From Desulfobulbaceae bacterium (lineage in GTDB: Bacteria; Desulfobacterota; Desulfobulbia; Desulfobulbales; Desulfocapsaceae): DNA of 13,074 bases. Numbering within the stretch: the first letter of the stretch is position 1; each line of letters starts with the position of its first letter. The notes under the pieces are model-generated. The model was given only the letters and a program-made list of their open reading frames with translations. It did no database searches and had not been told where the DNA came from. Below are positions 1 through 5,820 of the stretch, piece after piece. The stretch lies in assembly GCA_030632405.1 (NCBI GenBank), contig DAOVUU010000020.1, positions 1 to 13,074 of the forward strand, written 5' to 3'. A program made the translations under genes and the position numbers.

Positions 1-636
1 AAGGCAAGAAGGGAAGCAGAAAAACGTACCAATGAGAAGAAAATATTTCTTGCTAACATCACGGATGAGGCAGATCGACTTCTTGAGTTGCACGATATGT
101 GTGTTAAAAATGGGGCCAATGCGCTTATGGTCAACGCAATGACTGTAGGACTGAGCTCTATCCGTATGCTTTCCCGGCATACAGAGGTTCCTCTGGTTTC
201 CCACTTTGATATGATTGCCCCCTTCACCAGGGTTCCATATTACGGAATTCATTCAAATGTAATTATCAAATTACAGCGAATGGTGGGTTTTGATTCAATA
301 ATATTTCCCGGTTTAGGGACAAGAATGAGAACCTCCGACGAAGAGGTTTTGGCAAACGTGGAAGAATGCTTGAAACCTTTAGGGAAGTTAAAACCCTGTC
401 TGCCTGTCCCTGCCGGGAGTCAGTGGGCTGGAACAACCCTGGATATTCATAAAAAACTGAAAACTATTGATTTCGGTATAGTTCCGGGGCGGGGTGTTTT
501 TGAACATCCCATGGGGCCCAAAGGCGGTGCCGCAAGTCTCAGGCAGGCCTGGGATGCCTTCCAGAAAGGTGCGACGCTTGAGGAGCACGGTGAAACCCAT
601 ATTGAGTTGAAAAAAGCCATAGAGACCTTTGGATAA
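1..636 (+). CDS. RuBisCO-like protein (form IV), C-terminal part, 5'-truncated by window edge
   Basis: The frame is open from base 1 to the TAA at 634-636, giving 211 visible residues of a family usually about 400-430 aa, so the N-terminal domain and first part of the barrel lie outside the window. The barrel C-terminus is clear: GIH in the region of RuBisCO His327, then PGLGTRM where RuBisCO loop 6 has GTVVGKL, and the phosphate-binding end GRGVFEHPMGPKGGAASLRQ. The loop-6 lysine needed for CO2 fixation is replaced by Arg/Thr, so this is a RuBisCO-like protein and not a carboxylase. Family knowledge: such proteins include the 3-oxo-isoapionate-4-phosphate decarboxylase (OiaX) and transcarboxylase/hydrolase (OiaT), as well as methionine-salvage enolases. 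The adjacent erythrulose-phosphate-isomerase-like gene favours OiaX by inference. The carbamylated lysine and its metal ligands are not visible, so the exact reaction stays open. Confidence 0.9.
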   Translation, partial: KARREAEKRTNEKKIFLANITDEADRLLELHDMCVKNGANALMVNAMTVGLSSIRMLSRHTEVPLVSHFDMIAPFTRVPYYGIHSNVIIKLQRMVGFDSIIFPGLGTRMRTSDEEVLANVEECLKPLGKLKPCLPVPAGSQWAGTTLDIHKKLKTIDFGIVPGRGVFEHPMGPKGGAASLRQAWDAFQKGATLEEHGETHIELKKAIETFG

Positions 637-678
637 GTTTAATCCATTTCATATAAATTTTGAGGAAGAGGAAATATA

Positions 679-1122
679 ATGAATATTGCTATTGGCGGTG
701 ATCCTAATGCCGCCGGCCTGAAAATGGTGGTTATCGATCACCTGGAACAATTGGGACACACCTGTCTGGATTACGGCAGTGATGATGTTATCTACGCTAA
801 TGTGGCTATCGCGGTTGCCGAAGCGGTAGCTGCCCGGAAGCACGACCGCGGGATATTAATATGCGGCACCGGAATTGGCATGTGCATTGCGGCAAATAAG
901 GTGCCGGGTGCGTATGCAGCCCTCTGCCAGGACCCGTACTCCACAGAGCGGTCCATTAAAAGCAACAATGCCAACATTATGACTCTCGGTGCCTTTGTGG
1001 TGGGGCATGAGTTGGCCAAGAGCCTGGTAACCACCTGGATGGATGCCGAATATATTCCCGGAGGAAGTTCGGAACCTAAGGTTCAGCGTATTATTGAATA
1101 CAGTCTGTCACATGCCAAATAA
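679..1122 (+). CDS. rpiB: RpiB/LacA/LacB-family sugar-phosphate isomerase, probably D-erythrulose-4-phosphate isomerase-like
   Basis: This is a full-length 147-aa member of the RpiB/LacAB aldose-ketose isomerase family. It has an N-terminal Rossmann strand with D8 and the diagnostic ICGTGIGMCIAANK segment, with active-site Cys62. In E. coli RpiB a His follows the phosphate/substrate region (SRQHNDTN), while this protein reads SIKSNNAN. The SNNA form is how I recall the erythrulose-4-phosphate isomerase branch (EryI/DerI), rather than classical ribose-5-phosphate isomerase B. I infer interconversion of D-erythrulose 4-phosphate and D-erythrose 4-phosphate, downstream of the RuBisCO-like gene 42 bases upstream. 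Tandem purine Shine-Dalgarno sequences (gaggaagagg) end 7 bases before the ATG and support this start. The family call is firm and the substrate is inferred. Plain RpiB activity is the alternative. Confidence 0.9.
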   Translation: MNIAIGGDPNAAGLKMVVIDHLEQLGHTCLDYGSDDVIYANVAIAVAEAVAARKHDRGILICGTGIGMCIAANKVPGAYAALCQDPYSTERSIKSNNANIMTLGAFVVGHELAKSLVTTWMDAEYIPGGSSEPKVQRIIEYSLSHAK

Positions 1123-1125
1123 AAA

Positions 1126-1152
1126 TTGCAGCGAGAGAATCTCTCTTTGCAA
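1126..1152 (+). other. Imperfect 13-bp hairpin between isomerase and MFS genes
   Basis: Arms ttgcagcgagaga and tctctctttgcaa pair with two mismatches around a single central A. The hairpin begins 3 bases after the isomerase stop and has no T-tract, so it is not a clear rho-independent terminator. It may be a 3'-end-stabilising stem, or it may lower expression of the MFS gene, whose start lacks a visible Shine-Dalgarno sequence. Confidence 0.4.
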
Positions 1153-1176
1153 CTGCATTCTCCAACCATCACATAG

Positions 1177-2403
1177 ATGAATCATTCAAAGAATTCTCTT
1201 AAAGATTCCCAGGCGGTGGTGGCCCCGTATCAACGGCCGTATCGGTGGCTGATTCTGGCACTTCTCTGGCTGCTCTATTTTTCTTTCGGGGTGGTTACCA
1301 GGTCTCCTTCGCCCCTGGTGACACCGATTATTCGTGACCTTGAAATGTCTTTTGGTCAGATGGGATTTGTCCTGGGATCCTGGCAGATGACCTATATCGT
1401 CTCTGCAATCGCCGCAGGGGTGATCATGGATCGCTGGGGAATACGGCGTGCTATATTTTTTGGTGCTCTGGTCATTGCTCTATCGGCTGTTCTGCGGTCA
1501 ATGTCTACCGGTTTTTATTCCTTTTTATTTTTTGTTGCCCTGTTTGGTGTCGGAGGCCCGATGATTTCCATCGGTTGCCCGAAAGCTATCTCTACATGGT
1601 TTAAAGGAAAAGAGCGGGTAACGGCAGTTGGGCTCTATACCACCGGACCCTGGATTGGAGGCATGGTTTCGCTGGCTGCAACTAACAGCGTTGTCATGCC
1701 GCTGACCGATTACAGCTGGCGAATGACCTTTGTCTGGTATGGGGTGATGACCTTTGTCTTTGCCCTGCTCTGGTGGGGATTGACCAGAGAAACCGAAGCC
1801 GACGCCAATACCGGAAGCTTCAATGTAGTGACCATGCTTTCGGATCTGTTTAAACTTCGTAATGTACGGCTTATTCTGTTGTCCGGGCTCCTCTCTTTTG
1901 CCATTATGCATGGCTATTTCTCCTGGCTTCCCAAAATTCTGGAAAATGGTGGTATGTCTCCCGCAAGAGCAGGTGTAGCCTCCGCACTTCCATTTCTGAC
2001 CAGCATTCCCGCTGTGTTGATTTTCCCTAGATTGGTAACGCCTCGGAATCGAGGCTGGCTCATCGGTTTGATGGCCTTTTTGGCAGGATTTTCCATATTT
2101 TGGGTGATGATCCTGAAATGGCCGGTGATTCCAGGGTTACTGCTTTTTGGCATGTCCGGTCCCTGTCTTATGCCGCTTTTGGTCCTGGGCTTAATGGAGG
2201 CACCGGAGGTCCCCTCAAAATACCTGGGATCGGCTACCGGCGTGTTTTTTTGTGTGGCCGAGGTTGGCGGCTTCCTGGGGCCATTTGTAGTAGGCTATTT
2301 AGTCGATATCTTCGGAACTTTTGCCTCTGGAGGATTGTTTCTTTCCGGCCTTGGGGTTGCGATTGTCTGGCTCATGTATCTGTTTCAAAATCAATCAAAC
2401 TAA
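1177..2403 (+). CDS. Major facilitator superfamily transporter, unknown substrate
   Basis: This 408-aa protein has about 12 hydrophobic segments starting near residue 23, the usual size and layout of a single-unit MFS secondary transporter in the inner membrane. The loop between helices 2 and 3 carries motif A (GVIMDRWGIRR, residues 81-91). The general look resembles the CynX/NimT-type anion and organic-acid porters, but nothing fixes the substrate. It follows the RuBisCO-like and isomerase genes on the same strand, 54 bases after the isomerase stop, so uptake of the sugar acid consumed by that pathway is a reasonable inference. There is no convincing Shine-Dalgarno sequence before the ATG at 1177. 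The start was chosen because it leaves a short cytoplasmic tail before helix 1. The family assignment is secure and the role is tentative. Confidence 0.9.
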   Translation: MNHSKNSLKDSQAVVAPYQRPYRWLILALLWLLYFSFGVVTRSPSPLVTPIIRDLEMSFGQMGFVLGSWQMTYIVSAIAAGVIMDRWGIRRAIFFGALVIALSAVLRSMSTGFYSFLFFVALFGVGGPMISIGCPKAISTWFKGKERVTAVGLYTTGPWIGGMVSLAATNSVVMPLTDYSWRMTFVWYGVMTFVFALLWWGLTRETEADANTGSFNVVTMLSDLFKLRNVRLILLSGLLSFAIMHGYFSWLPKILENGGMSPARAGVASALPFLTSIPAVLIFPRLVTPRNRGWLIGLMAFLAGFSIFWVMILKWPVIPGLLLFGMSGPCLMPLLVLGLMEAPEVPSKYLGSATGVFFCVAEVGGFLGPFVVGYLVDIFGTFASGGLFLSGLGVAIVWLMYLFQNQSN

Positions 2404-2404
2404 G

Positions 2405-2419
2405 GCGGGCTTTGCCCGC
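2405..2419 (+). terminator. GC-rich hairpin directly after MFS stop (terminator-like, no T-tract)
   Basis: A perfect 6-bp stem, gcgggc and gcccgc with a ttt loop, starts two bases after the MFS stop codon. It is followed by aaccg rather than a run of T, so intrinsic termination would be weak. It may mark the 3' end of the upstream transcript before the separately regulated birA operon. Confidence 0.4.
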
Positions 2420-2521
2420 AACCGAAAACTGATAACTCAAACCATTGCCATATATATATAGGTGATACGGTAAACGATTTCCTTGTTTTTCTGCCAGAAA
2501 TGAGACTGGAATAATATAGGT

Positions 2522-2550
2522 TTGACTTTTTGATTGAATGTTGTTAACCA
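2522..2550 (+). promoter_or_regulatory. Candidate birA-operon promoter
   Basis: TTGACT at 2522-2527 is a good -35 element. A 17-base spacing places the -10 at 2545-2550, inside the left arm of the BirA operator, where the hexamer (taacca) is poor. The geometry would let bound repressor exclude RNA polymerase. The -35 is visible, but the -10 is weak and the promoter is unproven. Confidence 0.4.
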
Positions 2551-2575
2551 TGGCAAAAATAAAGGTTAACAACAT
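2538..2575. promoter_or_regulatory. BirA (biotin repressor) operator
   Basis: This is a perfect 12-bp inverted repeat, ATGTTGTTAACC, a 14-base spacer, then GGTTAACAACAT. The core TTGTTAACC-N14-GGTTAACAA matches the known BirA operator architecture of two 9-bp half-sites about 14-15 bases apart. Its right arm runs into the birA ATG at 2574 and covers the AAAGG ribosome-binding site at 2561-2565. Biotin-loaded BirA bound here should repress its own operon and, by read-through, bioYMN. The downstream repressor gene carries a DNA-binding domain, which supports the call. Confidence 0.93.
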
Positions 2576-3500
2576 GAGCCAAAAAGAAAAAATCTACAAC
2601 ATTCTTAAAGAAGCGGAAGATATTCTTTCCGGTGAGAAAATCAGCATTATGCTGGGAATAAGCAGGGTCTCAGTCTGGAAGCATGTCAAGGGAATGGTCC
2701 ATTCCGGCATTCCTGTCGTTACATCCCCGCAAGGTTATCGTTTGACTCCGGATCCTGACAGTCTGAATCCCTGGGAGTTTGGAGAATGGCAGGATCGTAT
2801 GCATTATTTCCAGGAAATATCCTCCACAATGGATGAAGCAACAGAGCTGGCACGACAAGACTGCCCCGATTTCACCGTGGTTGTGGCTGAAAGGCAGACC
2901 CAGGGGCGAGGTCGAATGAAAAGAGTCTGGTTTTCAGGTGATGGCGGGCTTTATTTTACTGTGGTTGTTCGCCCGGACATTCCTGTCATGCTGGCCAGTC
3001 TTGTCAATCTGGCAGCGGCAGTTGAAATGGCTGCTCTTTTACGATCATCCTATGGTATTTATGCCAGTTTGAAATGGCCGAATGACATTTTGATAGATAG
3101 GGCCAAAATTTGCGGTATTCTGTCTCAGATGGAAACTGAAGGTGACCGGATAAGTCATTTAAGAATCGGAGTTGGCCTTAACGTAAATAACAGCCCCGAG
3201 CTTGACGAACCGGGAGCTGTTTCTCTGAAAACTCTTTCGGGTCACCCCGTGTCCAGAAGGGAAATTCTTGTTGCTTTTTTGAACAGGTTTGAAGAACGGC
3301 TGACCGGTTTTGATCCTGAAACCCTGATTGCCGACTGGAGATCAAATAACACTACCATCGGTCGTCACGTGAGTATCTCCACCGTAAAGAAAACGGTGCA
3401 GGGAACCGCCGTGGATATAGATTCCCACGGAGGACTGATTTTGAAAATGGCCGATGGAAGTCACGAGACAGCTATACACGGTGATTGTTTTCATACTTGA
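2574..3500 (+). CDS. birA: Bifunctional biotin-[acetyl-CoA-carboxylase] ligase / biotin operon repressor
   Basis: BirA adenylates biotin, transfers it to carboxylase carrier proteins in the cytoplasm, and with bound biotinyl-AMP represses biotin genes. From the ATG at 2574 it is 308 aa, close to the E. coli protein. Residues about 4-57 form a winged helix-turn-helix (ISRVSVWKHV recognition region), so it belongs to the repressor class. The catalytic domain has GRGR at 111-114, the biotinyl-AMP loop, and KWPND at 167-171 with catalytic Lys, followed by a C-terminal SH3-like domain. An in-frame ATG at 2538 would add 12 residues, but it lies in the left operator arm. The 2574 start is preceded by AAAGG 8 bases upstream and is preferred. 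The operator predicts autoregulation. The stop codon is the first three bases of a repeat element. Confidence 0.96.
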   Translation: MSQKEKIYNILKEAEDILSGEKISIMLGISRVSVWKHVKGMVHSGIPVVTSPQGYRLTPDPDSLNPWEFGEWQDRMHYFQEISSTMDEATELARQDCPDFTVVVAERQTQGRGRMKRVWFSGDGGLYFTVVVRPDIPVMLASLVNLAAAVEMAALLRSSYGIYASLKWPNDILIDRAKICGILSQMETEGDRISHLRIGVGLNVNNSPELDEPGAVSLKTLSGHPVSRREILVAFLNRFEERLTGFDPETLIADWRSNNTTIGRHVSISTVKKTVQGTAVDIDSHGGLILKMADGSHETAIHGDCFHT

Positions 3501-3682
3501 TGGCGTCGTAAAAAGTCCGATCTCCTTCGTTGTAGGTTTTTATCAGAACCTCAGCATACCACATGTATAGCTGAGGGCCTGATAAAAACACTACGCCTCG
3601 TATATCGAACTTTTTAACTTAGCCACCTGAAGCTTCAATTGACCTTTTAACGAGTTTGTCATACGTGATGGCGTCGTAAAAA
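3498..3682. repeat. Dispersed-type intergenic repeat with 17-bp direct repeats, birA-bioY gap
   Basis: The 17-mer tgatggcgtcgtaaaaa occurs exactly at 3498-3514 and 3666-3682. The first copy leads into a long imperfect hairpin and contains the birA TGA. The second copy is followed by unrelated sequence and looks like a truncated end. From memory, similar tggcgtcgtaaaaa-start elements are scattered between genes in Desulfobacterota genomes, but no search was possible. There is no ORF in it, so it would be a non-coding REP or MITE-like element. The gap shows nothing else strong except a weak TTGACC (3639-3644) that might serve as an internal -35 for bioY. Confidence 0.7.
3510..3615. repeat. Long imperfect inverted repeat (hairpin) inside the intergenic repeat
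   Basis: Nested pairings are visible. The inner stem is cctcagcatac (3549-3559) with gtat-a-gctgagg (3565-3576). After a 2-nt internal mismatch come gtttttatcag (3536-3546) and ctgataaaaac (3579-3589), a perfect 11-bp stem. A degenerate middle part follows, then outer arms aaaaagtccgat (3510-3521) and atcgaacttttt (3604-3615) with one mismatch. The RNA could fold into a single long hairpin between birA and bioY. It may moderate read-through or stabilise message ends. Confidence 0.8.
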
Positions 3683-3714
3683 CTCTGAGTGGTAGCAAAA
3701 CTAGAAAAGCGGAT

Positions 3715-4275
3715 ATGGATACATCTACAAAACAATTAAAACTGATGGTATATGCAACAATGATGGCAACCTTGACAGCCGTGGGTGCCTATATTGCAAT
3801 CCCCATTGGCCCCGTGCCAATTGTATTGCAAAATCTTTTTGTCATGATGGCAGGCCTCCTTTTAGGAGGTCGCTGGGGTCTTACAAGTGTAGGAGTCTAT
3901 TTACTGGCGGGAGCCATCGGCCTGCCTGTTTTTGCAGGCGGTACCGGGGGGATAGGTAAGTTCGTGGGACCAACAGGTGGCTATCTGCTGGGCTTTGCAG
4001 CCGCTGCCTATGTGATTGGTATGATCAGTCAGAGAGGTAAGGGGAGTGTGGCCGTTGATGTTTTTGCCATGATTGTCGGTACGTTCATTATCTACTTTTT
4101 TGGTGTTTCATGGCTGAAGATTGTCACAGGTATGAGTATTTCCAAGGCAGTAGCGGTTGGCATGCTTCCGTTTCTGATCGGTGATGTGTTGAAAATTGCT
4201 GCCGCCATTCCCATTGTCAAATCTCTGAGACCGATAATAGCAGGAAATATAGATGTCCATCGCACCGGAGCATAA
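3715..4275 (+). CDS. bioY: Biotin transporter substrate-binding subunit (ECF S component)
   Basis: BioY is the membrane S component that captures biotin for an energy-coupling-factor transporter. The 186-aa length is typical, with about six hydrophobic segments. The family signature is present: PIGPVPIVLQN near residues 30-40, then LLLGGRWGLTSVGVYLLAG and the glycine-rich GLPVFAGGTGGIGKFVGPTGGYLLGF-type stretch at about 69-94, split here by a short loop. The ATG at 3715 has only a weak purine-rich leader (agaaaagcgg). The 214-bp gap from birA holds a repeat, but strand and function point to one biotin-controlled transcription unit. bioM overlaps its 3' end by 23 bases, which indicates translational coupling. 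Some BioY proteins work alone, but here the ATPase and T component are present. Confidence 0.96.
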   Translation: MDTSTKQLKLMVYATMMATLTAVGAYIAIPIGPVPIVLQNLFVMMAGLLLGGRWGLTSVGVYLLAGAIGLPVFAGGTGGIGKFVGPTGGYLLGFAAAAYVIGMISQRGKGSVAVDVFAMIVGTFIIYFFGVSWLKIVTGMSISKAVAVGMLPFLIGDVLKIAAAIPIVKSLRPIIAGNIDVHRTGA

Positions 4276-5029
4276 ACCTGTGTCTATCATTGAAACCTCC
4301 AATCTCTGTCATTGTTTCTCGGACGGAACGAAGAGTCTCAGTGATATATCTCTTACTTTTAATACAGGAGAGTTCACCGTTATTGCGGGTGCCAATGGTT
4401 CGGGAAAAACAACCTTACTGCGGCACTTCAACGGCCTTCTTTTTCCAGAATCCGGTACCGTTTCTGTCAGTGGCAAATCAGTGAAAAAGGATCCGATGGC
4501 AGCCCGCAAACAGGTTGGCATGGTTTTTCAGGATGCCGAGAGCCAGATTGTTGGTGATACTGTCTATGATGACGTAGCGTTTGGGCCGGAGAACCTGCGA
4601 CTGCAACGGGCTCAGATTGACCGGCGGGTGAGCCAGGCTCTGTCCGATGTCAATCTTACCGGATTTGAAGAACGATGCCCGCATCATCTTTCCGGAGGCG
4701 AAAAGCGTCGACTTGCCATTGCCGGAGTGTTGGCGATGACCCCACGGGTACTGTTGATGGATGAGCCGTTTTCCAATTTGGATTATCCCTCAACGTGCAC
4801 GGTGTTGAGCCAGGTCGTCAAGCTGCATGAGGAAGGTCATACTATTATTATCACTACCCATGACCTGGAAAAGGTAATTGCCCATGCCCAGCGGCTTGTG
4901 GTGATGGAGAAAGGATGTGTTGTCAGAGACGGGCTGCCTGAGGAGGTTATTGTTGGTATCGAACAATTCGGAATTCGGCCGCCATGCTCGGTTCAGCTCG
5001 GAAAGGGTATTCAACCATGGGTGAACTGA
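4253..5029 (+). CDS. bioM: Biotin transport ATP-binding protein (ECF A component)
   Basis: BioM is the cytoplasmic ATPase that powers biotin uptake with BioN and BioY. All ABC motifs are intact in its 258 residues: Walker A GANGSGKT (46-53), Q-loop Gln93, signature LSGGE (146-150), Walker B VLLMDEP (166-172) with catalytic Glu171, D-loop SNLD (174-177) and H-loop His203. The QDAESQIVGDTVYDDVAFGPENL stretch after the Q-loop (about 93-115) is characteristic of CbiO/EcfA-type ATPases. The ATG at 4253 sits 23 bases inside bioY with aggaa just upstream. One ATPase gene is present, so a BioM homodimer is expected. Cobalt or nickel CbiO is an alternative from sequence alone, but the BioY and BirA neighbours settle the role. 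Confidence 0.95.
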   Translation: MSIAPEHKPVSIIETSNLCHCFSDGTKSLSDISLTFNTGEFTVIAGANGSGKTTLLRHFNGLLFPESGTVSVSGKSVKKDPMAARKQVGMVFQDAESQIVGDTVYDDVAFGPENLRLQRAQIDRRVSQALSDVNLTGFEERCPHHLSGGEKRRLAIAGVLAMTPRVLLMDEPFSNLDYPSTCTVLSQVVKLHEEGHTIIITTHDLEKVIAHAQRLVVMEKGCVVRDGLPEEVIVGIEQFGIRPPCSVQLGKGIQPWVN

Positions 5030-5751
5030 CCGCTATCGGTTTTAAACCTGGCAGTTCACCGCTTCACCGGTTAGATCCTCGTACCAAGCAGCTGGTACTT
5101 ATGGCATTGAGTGTAACGACTCTGTGGGCAGATGTTCCCTTTCTAGTTGTCAATTCGATGGTAATGATGGTGTTGTTTCACTCGGCTCATCTGCACGCTC
5201 GCAGACTTTTTCTGGAGATCCGGTATTTTCTGTTCTTTCTTTTTTTTGTATTTGTTGTTCGGGCTGTAAGCTTCAGTGATCAGATGTTTCCTGTCATAAC
5301 TCCGAACGAGGCTGCAGAGGCCCTTACTGTCTGCTGGCGGTTGCTGTTGATCGTATTCATGGGTGTGTTGTTGATGTCTACAACTCGAACGGCCGACATA
5401 CGTGCCGCTCTTATCTGGGGCATGAAGCCGCTGCCTTTTGTCAATGAGAGAATGGCGGCCACAATGGTAGGCCTTGTAGTCAGATTTTTACCGCTGATTC
5501 TTTTTCAGGCAAATGAGATAGGGGATGCCATGCGTGCCCGTGGTATTGAGAGACGAAGGAATCCGTTGATTCGCCTTATAAAATTCACCACCACACTTTT
5601 TCGCCGTGTTTTTTTGCGGGCGGATGAACTGGTTGATACCATGCAGGCCCGATGTTATAGTGAGCATCGAACCCTTCCTGAGTTATCTTTTTCCAGGAAT
5701 GACATTATTGCTATAGGAGTTGGAATACTCGTATTATTGAGTGCGTGCTGA
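5017..5751 (+). CDS. bioN: Biotin transport transmembrane coupling protein (ECF T component)
   Basis: BioN is the T component linking ATP hydrolysis by BioM to BioY. From the ATG at 5017 it is 244 aa, with an N-terminal SPLHRLDPRTKQ motif typical of EcfT/CbiQ proteins, several hydrophobic helices, and the two coupling-helix Ala-Arg-X motifs that grip the ATPases: ARG at 174-176 and ARC at 211-213. An in-frame ATG at 4984 is possible, but 5017 is preferred because GGAAAGGG (5000-5007) lies at good spacing and alignable sequence begins there. The gene overlaps the end of bioM by 13 bases. The second coupling motif ends in Cys rather than the more usual Gly or Ser. The family is certain and biotin specificity rests on the operon. 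Confidence 0.93.
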   Translation: MGELTAIGFKPGSSPLHRLDPRTKQLVLMALSVTTLWADVPFLVVNSMVMMVLFHSAHLHARRLFLEIRYFLFFLFFVFVVRAVSFSDQMFPVITPNEAAEALTVCWRLLLIVFMGVLLMSTTRTADIRAALIWGMKPLPFVNERMAATMVGLVVRFLPLILFQANEIGDAMRARGIERRRNPLIRLIKFTTTLFRRVFLRADELVDTMQARCYSEHRTLPELSFSRNDIIAIGVGILVLLSAC

Positions 5752-5820
5752 CGGTTGTATGACAACCTTGAAAAATCAGTAATACGGGCGGAGATCAATG
5801 AAAAACCGGAGGAAAAAATC

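Noticed and set aside
1..636. A true RuBisCO large subunit
   Set aside because: The loop-6 lysine is replaced and the C-terminal signature is that of form IV RuBisCO-like proteins.
1525..1911. 128-aa minus-strand ORF inside the MFS gene
   Set aside because: It is antisense to a clear MFS gene, with no family resemblance and Pro/Gly/Ser/His-rich composition typical of a shadow frame.
2450..2459. Alternating TA tract (tatatatata)
   Set aside because: A short low-complexity stretch with no promoter at correct spacing around it.
2538..2573. Earlier ATG for birA (12 extra residues)
   Set aside because: It lies within the operator's left arm and lacks a ribosome-binding site. The ATG at 2574 has AAAGG 8 bases upstream.
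5755..5820. TTG start extending gcl by 22 residues
   Set aside because: The extension is not part of Gcl, and CGGAGG is ideally placed before the ATG at 5821, where the conserved MAKMRA begins.
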